Positions 30,185 to 35,314 of a stretch of 35,314 nucleotides of DNA are shown piece after piece. Source of the stretch: JBHENW01 sp046261875 (GTDB lineage Bacteria > Acidobacteriota > Thermoanaerobaculia > UBA5066 > Gp7-AA6). The notes below the pieces were generated by a model. That model did not search any database and had not been told where the DNA came from. It saw nothing but the letters and a program-made list of their open reading frames with translations. Numbering within the stretch: position 1 is the stretch's first letter; each line of letters begins with the position of its first letter. Location of the stretch: NCBI GenBank assembly GCA_046261875.1, contig JBHENW010000161.1, positions 1 to 35,314 of the forward strand. The letters are read 5' to 3'. The position numbers and the translations under genes were made by a program.

Positions 30185-33100
30185 TCAGTCGGCATCGCCG
30201 ACGCGCGGGGTGACGAGGGTGTTCGGCGTCTCGACCGGCTCGCGGCTGGCGAAAGCGTCCCCGAGCAGCTGCCCGAGCTCCCGCTTGTGGACAGCGGCCG
30301 AGCCGGTCGCCGGCGACGCGGAGGGTGTCCGCCCGGCGTATCGGAGGCTCGAGCTCGCGGGGAGGAGCTCTTCGAACCGCTCGCGAACGAAGTTCCACCC
30401 GCCCATGTTCCGCGGCTCTTCCTGCGCCCAGACGGCGTCGCGCAGACCGCGGTAGTCGGCCAGCATCTTTCGGAGGATCTCCGCGGGGAACGGATAGAGC
30501 TGCTCCAGCCGCACGATCGCGGTGTCCGAAAGGTTGCGCTCGTCGCGGGCCGCGTGCAGGTCGTAATAGACCTTGCCGCTGCAGAACACGATCCGCGCGA
30601 CGCTCCCCTTTCCGGAAACCGCGGGATCGTCGAGCACCGGCTGGAAGCCGCCGCTGGTCAGCTCCTCGAGGCGCGAGAACGAAGCGGGCAGCCGCAGAAG
30701 GCTCTTGGGCGTGAAGAGGACCAGGGGCTTAGCCCGCCCCTGCCGCATCTGGCGCCGGATGAGGTGGAAGTACTGAGCGGGGGTCGTCACGTTGCAGACC
30801 TGGATGTTGTCCTCCGCGCAGAGCTGCAGGTAACGCTCGATGCGGGCGCTCGAGTGCTCCGGGCCCTGCCCTTCGTACCCGTGCGGGAGGAGGAGGGAGA
30901 GCCGGGACGCTTCCCGCCACTTGTCCTCCGCCGACGTGACGAACTGGTCGATTATCACCTGGGCGCCGTTGGCGAAATCCCCGTACTGCGCCTCCCAGAG
31001 GACGAGGGTGTCCGGCGATTCGACGCTGTAGCCGTACTCGAAGCCGAGCACGCTCTCTTCCGAGAGGGGGCTGTCGAACACGTAGACGGGCGCCTGGGCC
31101 GGATCGATCTGCGCGTGCGGCGTCCAGGTCTGTCCCGTCGTCGCGTCGTGGTACACGATGTGCCGCTGGGAGAACGTTCCACGGCTCGTGTCCTGTCCGG
31201 TCAGCCGCACCGGCGTCCCCTCGATGAGCAGCGTCCCGAACGCGAGCCCTTCCGCCGTCGCCCAGTCGAGAGGCACGGCGCCCTCCGCCATCCGGGCGCG
31301 CCGCGCGAGCTGGCTGACGATCTTGGGATTGAGGTGAAAGCCGGGCGGAAGGGTCGTGATCGTGTGCCCGATTCGGGCCAGCACCTCGGCGGCGACGCCG
31401 GTCTCGATGGCCTCCACAACGCCGGTCTCCGGCGCGGGCGCCCCAGCCGGCGCCTCCTTCTGCCGCTCCTTGCGCCGCGCGGCGATCTCTTTCGCGGCGG
31501 CATGGGCCTGCTCGTAGAGCGCCCGCTGCCGCTCCTCCATCTCCGTGACCTCCGCTTCCGTCAGGACGCCTTCGCGCACCAGCCGGCGCGCATAGAGCGT
31601 GCGGACGCCCGGATGCTCCTGGATGCGCTTGTACATGAGCGGCTGGGTGTAGCTCGGCTCGTCGCCTTCGTTGTGGCCGTGGCGGCGAAATCCGATCAGG
31701 TCGATGACGAGGTCCTTGTGGAACTCGTGGCGGTAGTCGAGCGCGATCTGGAGGACGCGGTACGCCGCTTCCGGGTCGTCCCCGTTGACGTGGAAGATCG
31801 GGACCTGATTGATCTTGGCGACGTCCGTGGAATAGACGGAGGACCGGCCCGACGTCGGCGCCGTCGTGAAACCGATCTGGTTGTTCACCACGACATGCAG
31901 CGTACCGCCCGTCCGGAAGCCGCGGAGCTGAGCCAGGTTGAAGACCTCGGCGACCATTCCCTGCCCCGCGAACGCCGCGTCGCCGTGGAGCAGGACCGGC
32001 ATGATCTTCTTCCACGCCTCGGGGCCGCGCCCGAGGCGGTCCTGCTTGGCGCGGACCTTTCCTTCCACGACCGGATCGACCGCCTCGAGGTGCGACGGGT
32101 TGGAAGGGACGCTGATCTCGATCTCCCGCCCGGCCGCGGTCGGACGGCTGCCCCGCGCCCCCTGGTGGTATTTCACGTCCCCTTCGTCGGCGGGAAAGTC
32201 CGGGTGCACGGTTCCCTCGAAACCTGCGAAGATCCGCTCCGTCGAGTTGCCGACGACGTTAGCGAGGATGTTGAGCCGGCCCCGGTGCGTCAGGCCGAGC
32301 GTCACCTCGCGGACCTCGCGGGCCGCCGCGCCTTCGAGGAGCTGATCGAGCAGCGCGATCGCCGTCTCGCAGCCTTCGATGGAGTACCGGCGCTGGCCGA
32401 GGTACTTCGTGCCGAGGAACCTCTCGAACGTCTCGGCGGCGATGAGCTTGGCCAGGATCTGCTTGCGGACTTCGGGGGCCAGGGGCTGCGGGACGGCCCC
32501 TACGCGCCGCCGGATCCACTCCTTTTCCTCCGGGCTGGAGATGAACCGGTACTCGATGCCGACCTTGCCGCAGTAGGCCCTCCGCAGGATCGCGATGATC
32601 TCGCGCAGCGGCAGCTGCTCGGCCCCTCCCAGGCCGCCGGTCCAGAAGGGGCGGTCGAGGTCCCAGATCGTCAGGCCGTAGGTCTCCAGGTCCAGCTCGG
32701 GATGGTGGGGGACGGCCTTGAGGCGCAGGGGATCGATGTCGGCGATGAGGTGTCCCCGCACGCGATAGGCGTTGATGAGCTCGAGGACCCGCGCCTGCTT
32801 CTCGATCTCTTCCGTCCGCGTGTCGCCGAAGAGCGCGGGCTTCTTGTCCACCGACCAGCGCAGGGGTTGGTGCGGGATGGCAAGGTCGGAAAAGACCGTC
32901 TCATAGAACTCGTGCTGCCCCAGGAGCAGCTCTTCGATGTAGCCGAGGAAGGCCCCGGACTCGGCGCCCTGGATGATGCGGTGGTCGTAGGTCGAGGTGA
33001 ACGTCACGACCTTGCTCACGGCCAGGCGCGAGAGGGTCTCCGGAGCCATCGCGGCGAACTCCGCGGGATAGTCGATCGCGCCCGTGGCGACGATGAGGCC

Positions 33101-33856
33101 CTGGCCGGCCATGAGGCGCGGCACGGAGGCCGTGGTCCCCAGCGTCCCCGGGTTCGTCAGCGAGACGGTCGTCCCTTCGAGCTCGGCGAGCTGCAGCTTT
33201 CCGCGGCGCGCGCGCTGGACGACGTCCTCCGTCGCGGAGGCGAACTCCGAGAAGCGCATCCGCTCGACGCCCTTGACGTTGGGGACGAGCAGCAGCCGGT
33301 TTCCGTCCGGACGCTCGACGTCGACCGCCAGGCCCAGCGCGATCGTTTCGCGGCGCAGGCGCGCGGGCTGACCTTCCGTATCGTCGTAGGCGTCGTTCAG
33401 GCGCGGGAACTTCTTGAGAGCGGTGACGACGGCCCACGCGACGAGATGCGTGAACGAGATCTTCGGCTGGTCGGTGACCGCGCGGTAGTCGTTGACGAGC
33501 CGGCGGTTCTCGTCGAGCAGCTTGATGGCGACGACGCGCTGGGAAGTGGCCGTCGGGACGCCGAGGCTCTTCTCCATGTTCTCGGCGATCCGCAAGGGCG
33601 CGCCGCGCAGGCTCTCCCGCGCGGCGTCCGGGGCGCCCGCCGACGGCGGCGCCGTCGTCAGGGGAGGCTCGGGACGAGGCGGGTCCGGCTCGCCGATCCG
33701 GTTCCGGAAGAACTCGCGCCACTCTTCGTCCACCGAGGCCGGATCGGCGCGGTAGCGGGCGAGGAGGTCGGAGACGTAGAGGGCATTGTCGCCGAATTCC
33801 GCGGCGAGCTCCTCGGCGAGGTCGATTCCCGGTGTCGGCGTTCGCTCCGTCGCCAT
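30185..33856 (-). CDS. kgd: Kgd-type multifunctional 2-oxoglutarate dehydrogenase E1 with fused E2-like domain
   Basis: Protein of 1,223 residues with the mycobacterial KGD architecture. It has an N-terminal E1 helix (YVSDLLARYRADPASVDEEWREFF), a Pro-rich linker (about 56-75), an E2-like acyltransferase domain (about 80-330, with STYDHRIIQGAESGAFLGYIEELL) and a ThDP-dependent E1 part. The E1 part shows GLTHRGRLNILANV, the ThDP motif PVLLHGDAAFAGQGMVAE...NNQIGFTT, GFRRHGHNEGDEPSYTQP and LLLPHGYEGQGPEHSSARIER. It decarboxylates 2-oxoglutarate in the TCA cycle and can also make succinic semialdehyde or 2-hydroxy-3-oxoadipate. ATG at 33856 follows a TAAAAT hexamer by eight bases with no Shine-Dalgarno. 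It is not followed by other complex genes. Confidence 0.95.
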   Translation of the reverse strand: MATERTPTPGIDLAEELAAEFGDNALYVSDLLARYRADPASVDEEWREFFRNRIGEPDPPRPEPPLTTAPPSAGAPDAARESLRGAPLRIAENMEKSLGVPTATSQRVVAIKLLDENRRLVNDYRAVTDQPKISFTHLVAWAVVTALKKFPRLNDAYDDTEGQPARLRRETIALGLAVDVERPDGNRLLLVPNVKGVERMRFSEFASATEDVVQRARRGKLQLAELEGTTVSLTNPGTLGTTASVPRLMAGQGLIVATGAIDYPAEFAAMAPETLSRLAVSKVVTFTSTYDHRIIQGAESGAFLGYIEELLLGQHEFYETVFSDLAIPHQPLRWSVDKKPALFGDTRTEEIEKQARVLELINAYRVRGHLIADIDPLRLKAVPHHPELDLETYGLTIWDLDRPFWTGGLGGAEQLPLREIIAILRRAYCGKVGIEYRFISSPEEKEWIRRRVGAVPQPLAPEVRKQILAKLIAAETFERFLGTKYLGQRRYSIEGCETAIALLDQLLEGAAAREVREVTLGLTHRGRLNILANVVGNSTERIFAGFEGTVHPDFPADEGDVKYHQGARGSRPTAAGREIEISVPSNPSHLEAVDPVVEGKVRAKQDRLGRGPEAWKKIMPVLLHGDAAFAGQGMVAEVFNLAQLRGFRTGGTLHVVVNNQIGFTTAPTSGRSSVYSTDVAKINQVPIFHVNGDDPEAAYRVLQIALDYRHEFHKDLVIDLIGFRRHGHNEGDEPSYTQPLMYKRIQEHPGVRTLYARRLVREGVLTEAEVTEMEERQRALYEQAHAAAKEIAARRKERQKEAPAGAPAPETGVVEAIETGVAAEVLARIGHTITTLPPGFHLNPKIVSQLARRARMAEGAVPLDWATAEGLAFGTLLIEGTPVRLTGQDTSRGTFSQRHIVYHDATTGQTWTPHAQIDPAQAPVYVFDSPLSEESVLGFEYGYSVESPDTLVLWEAQYGDFANGAQVIIDQFVTSAEDKWREASRLSLLLPHGYEGQGPEHSSARIERYLQLCAEDNIQVCNVTTPAQYFHLIRRQMRQGRAKPLVLFTPKSLLRLPASFSRLEELTSGGFQPVLDDPAVSGKGSVARIVFCSGKVYYDLHAARDERNLSDTAIVRLEQLYPFPAEILRKMLADYRGLRDAVWAQEEPRNMGGWNFVRERFEELLPASSSLRYAGRTPSASPATGSAAVHKRELGQLLGDAFASREPVETPNTLVTPRVGDAD

Positions 33857-33864
33857 GCGCGGCG

Positions 33865-33870
33865 ATTTTA
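33865..33870 (-). promoter_or_regulatory. Possible -10 element of kgd
   Basis: TAAAAT on the minus strand, eight bases before the kgd ATG. Transcription from it would start within two or three bases of the start codon. No convincing -35 hexamer was found in the surrounding GC-rich spacer. Confidence 0.4.
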
Positions 33871-33937
33871 TGGCAGCGGCGCCGCCGGGCTCGAAGCCGG
33901 CGACGCGCGACTCTGCTGGTAGGATCGCGCCGCGCCC

Positions 33938-35314
33938 ATGCTTCCCCGACTCCTTTCCGCGCGGGGACCGCTGTTCATGTCCCTCGTCGCGGGCGCCGGG
34001 CTGGCCCTCCTCCTGGCGGCCACCGCTCCGGCCGCGCTCCCGGCGGAAGTCCGCAGGACGGCCGAGGAGCTGCGTGACCGGGCCCTCGGAGGGACGCGCG
34101 CGGCCGAGTGGGTGCGCGCCCTCACGGACACGGCCGGCCACCGGATGCCCGGCTCCCGTGGAGACCGCATCGCGGTCGATTGGGCGGCCGCTACCCTGCG
34201 GGCCCAGGGTTTCTCCAACGTCCGGGCGGAGAAGGTCACCGTGAAGGTCTGGCGCCGCGGGATCGAGACCGGAGAGGTCACGGCGCCCCACCGCCACGAG
34301 CTCGTTCTGACCGCGCTCGGCGGAAGCGTTCCGACGCCGGAAGGGGGCCTGGAGGCGGAGATCCTCGAGCTGCCCGACCTCGAAGCCCTCGACGGCGTGG
34401 GAGACAAGGCGCGCGGAAAGATCGTCTTCTTCAACAAGCGCATGGAACGCCGCTCCGACGGCGCTGGCTACGTGAAGGCTGTGGACGTCCGAAGCCGGGG
34501 GCCGTCCCGGGCGGCCAGGCACGGCGCCGTGGGAGTTCTGATCCGATCGATCGGCACCGATGACAACCGCCTCCCGCACACCGGCGGTACGAGCTACGAA
34601 GCCGAGGCGCGGAAGATCCCCGCCGCCGCCCTTTCCGCGCCCGATGCGGACCTGCTCGAGCGGCTCGGAGGCGAAGGAAAGCCGGTCCGCGTCCGCTTCG
34701 AGCTGACGTGCGGGGACGCGCCGCCGGGCGAGTCCGCCAACGTCATCGGCGAGATCCGCGGGCGCGACGCGCCGCGGGAGATCGTCCTGCTCGGCGCGCA
34801 CCTGGACTCCTGGGACATGGGGACCGGAGCGCTGGATGACGGCGCCGGCTGCGGCATCGTCATCGAGGCCGCGCGCCTCATCGGCCAGCTGCCGCGACCG
34901 CCGCGGCGGACGGTCCGGGTCGTGCTCTTCGCCAACGAGGAGCATGGCCTCGACGGGGGCAAGGCGTACCGGAAGGACCATGCGGGTGAGCTGGCGCAGC
35001 ACGTCGCGGCGCTCGAAGCGGACTCCGGGACCGGAGCGCCTCTGGGAATGAGCTGGAACGCCGGGGATGCGTCCGAAGCGGTCGTCCGGGAGATCGCGAC
35101 GCTGCTCGAGCCGGTCGGCGTCTCGACACTGGAGCCGGACAGCTCCGGCGGCGCCGACATCTATGCTCTCAAGCAGGACGGCGTGCCGCTCTTCTCTTTT
35201 GAGCAGGACATGCTGCGCTACTTCGACCTCCACCACACGGACAACGACACCTTCGACAAGATCGAGCCGCGCTCGCTGGACCGGATGGTCGCCGCGGTCG
35301 CGGCCCTCGCGTAC
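33938..35314 (+). CDS. M28-family zinc aminopeptidase with PA domain (partial, runs off the right edge)
   Basis: Exported metallopeptidase; 459 codons are visible and the frame is open at 35314. ATG at 33938 begins a signal sequence (LFMSLVAGAGLALLLAATAPAALPA). A PA-type insert follows (about residues 110-240, with ARGKIVFFNKRM and AARHGAVGVLIRSIG). The M28 catalytic domain then shows zinc ligands in LGAHLDSWDMGTGALDDGAG (His, Asp), FANEEHGL (catalytic Glu and ligand), EADSGTG (Asp) and LHHTDNDTFDK (His). It resembles plasma glutamate carboxypeptidase/aminopeptidase S types. TAGGAT at 33920-33925 may be its -10 box, divergent from the kgd promoter. The substrate would be periplasmic or extracellular peptides. 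Confidence 0.92.
   Translation, partial: MLPRLLSARGPLFMSLVAGAGLALLLAATAPAALPAEVRRTAEELRDRALGGTRAAEWVRALTDTAGHRMPGSRGDRIAVDWAAATLRAQGFSNVRAEKVTVKVWRRGIETGEVTAPHRHELVLTALGGSVPTPEGGLEAEILELPDLEALDGVGDKARGKIVFFNKRMERRSDGAGYVKAVDVRSRGPSRAARHGAVGVLIRSIGTDDNRLPHTGGTSYEAEARKIPAAALSAPDADLLERLGGEGKPVRVRFELTCGDAPPGESANVIGEIRGRDAPREIVLLGAHLDSWDMGTGALDDGAGCGIVIEAARLIGQLPRPPRRTVRVVLFANEEHGLDGGKAYRKDHAGELAQHVAALEADSGTGAPLGMSWNAGDASEAVVREIATLLEPVGVSTLEPDSSGGADIYALKQDGVPLFSFEQDMLRYFDLHHTDNDTFDKIEPRSLDRMVAAVAALAY

Noticed and set aside
30038..33922. 1,294-codon open frame on the plus strand opposite kgd
   Set aside because: It is antisense to a fully convincing Kgd protein; its translation is Arg/Asp/Glu-rich with no domain, as expected for mirror frames in GC-rich coding DNA.
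1..35314. CRISPR arrays, tRNA or rRNA genes, insertion sequences, prophage genes
   Set aside because: No regularly spaced repeats, cloverleaf-like genes, transposase or phage motifs were recognised by reading; a dedicated tRNA and profile scan could still find a short RNA gene.

Overview
The window is very GC-rich, densely packed DNA from a Gram-negative (diderm) bacterium. Outer-membrane genes support this: lipid A/L-Ara4N (arn) genes, a Wzm/Wzt-type glycan exporter and an AttH-like secreted protein. The gene repertoire (1,223-residue Kgd with a fused E2-like domain, an M28 peptidase, an S51/DgcN/DgcA operon, a haloalkane-dehalogenase/sigma pair) would suit an Acidobacteriota-like or similar environmental lineage. 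That placement is an inference; there is no rRNA or other taxonomic marker here. I saw no tRNA, rRNA, CRISPR array, insertion sequence or prophage. No gap between genes exceeds 300 bases; the largest (29941-30184) holds a gene remnant.

Layout. (1) 1-7840, minus strand: one tightly coupled operon read right to left: Wzm-like permease, Wzt-like ATPase, ArnT-like glycosyltransferase, PAP2 lipid phosphatase, ArnC, an ArnA formyltransferase and an ArnA dehydrogenase/decarboxylase as two separate genes, and ArnD cut by the window edge. ArnB and ArnE/F are not in the window. (2) 8023-12412, plus strand: ABC ATPase, 851-residue FtsX-type permease and AttH/COG5621-like exported protein. Its tail collides with a convergent small exported-protein gene. 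(3) 12911-18414, minus strand: an operon of S51 (cyanophycinase/peptidase E-like) peptidase, DgcN, DgcA, a HAD phosphatase-like protein, a doubtful proline-rich ORF and a CAT-type amino-acid permease. It looks like peptide and D-glutamate scavenging. The S51 gene carries two compensating frameshifts. (4) 18523-22454: a small tandem-domain protein (plus); then on minus IspH, an SDR and a CADD-like candidate p-aminobenzoate synthase, and a TetR regulator followed by a Cys-rich mini-protein. (5) 22532-25553, plus: MoaD, MoaE, enoyl-CoA hydratase and aldehyde dehydrogenase, divergent from tetR across a TetR-type palindrome. (6) 25603-29940: a DUF6941-like gene of atypical composition, a Tat-exported intradiol dioxygenase, a DECR-type SDR, MsrA, and a two-gene operon of haloalkane-dehalogenase-like hydrolase plus Cys-rich sigma factor. 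(7) 30017-35314: a decayed aspartyl-protease tail, Kgd (minus), and a divergent M28 peptidase running off the right edge.

General style: adjacent same-strand genes repeatedly overlap by four bases (ATGA, GTGA or TTGA), indicating translational coupling. Several first genes (kgd, ispH, tetR, the S51 gene) have a -10-like hexamer only 7-10 bases before the start codon and no Shine-Dalgarno sequence, suggesting leaderless transcripts. Genes inside or outside operons such as wzt and msrA have clear AGGAGG-type sites. A 52-base palindromic repeat occurs in two identical, inverted copies (7924-7975 and 12841-12892) flanking the ABC/AttH block.
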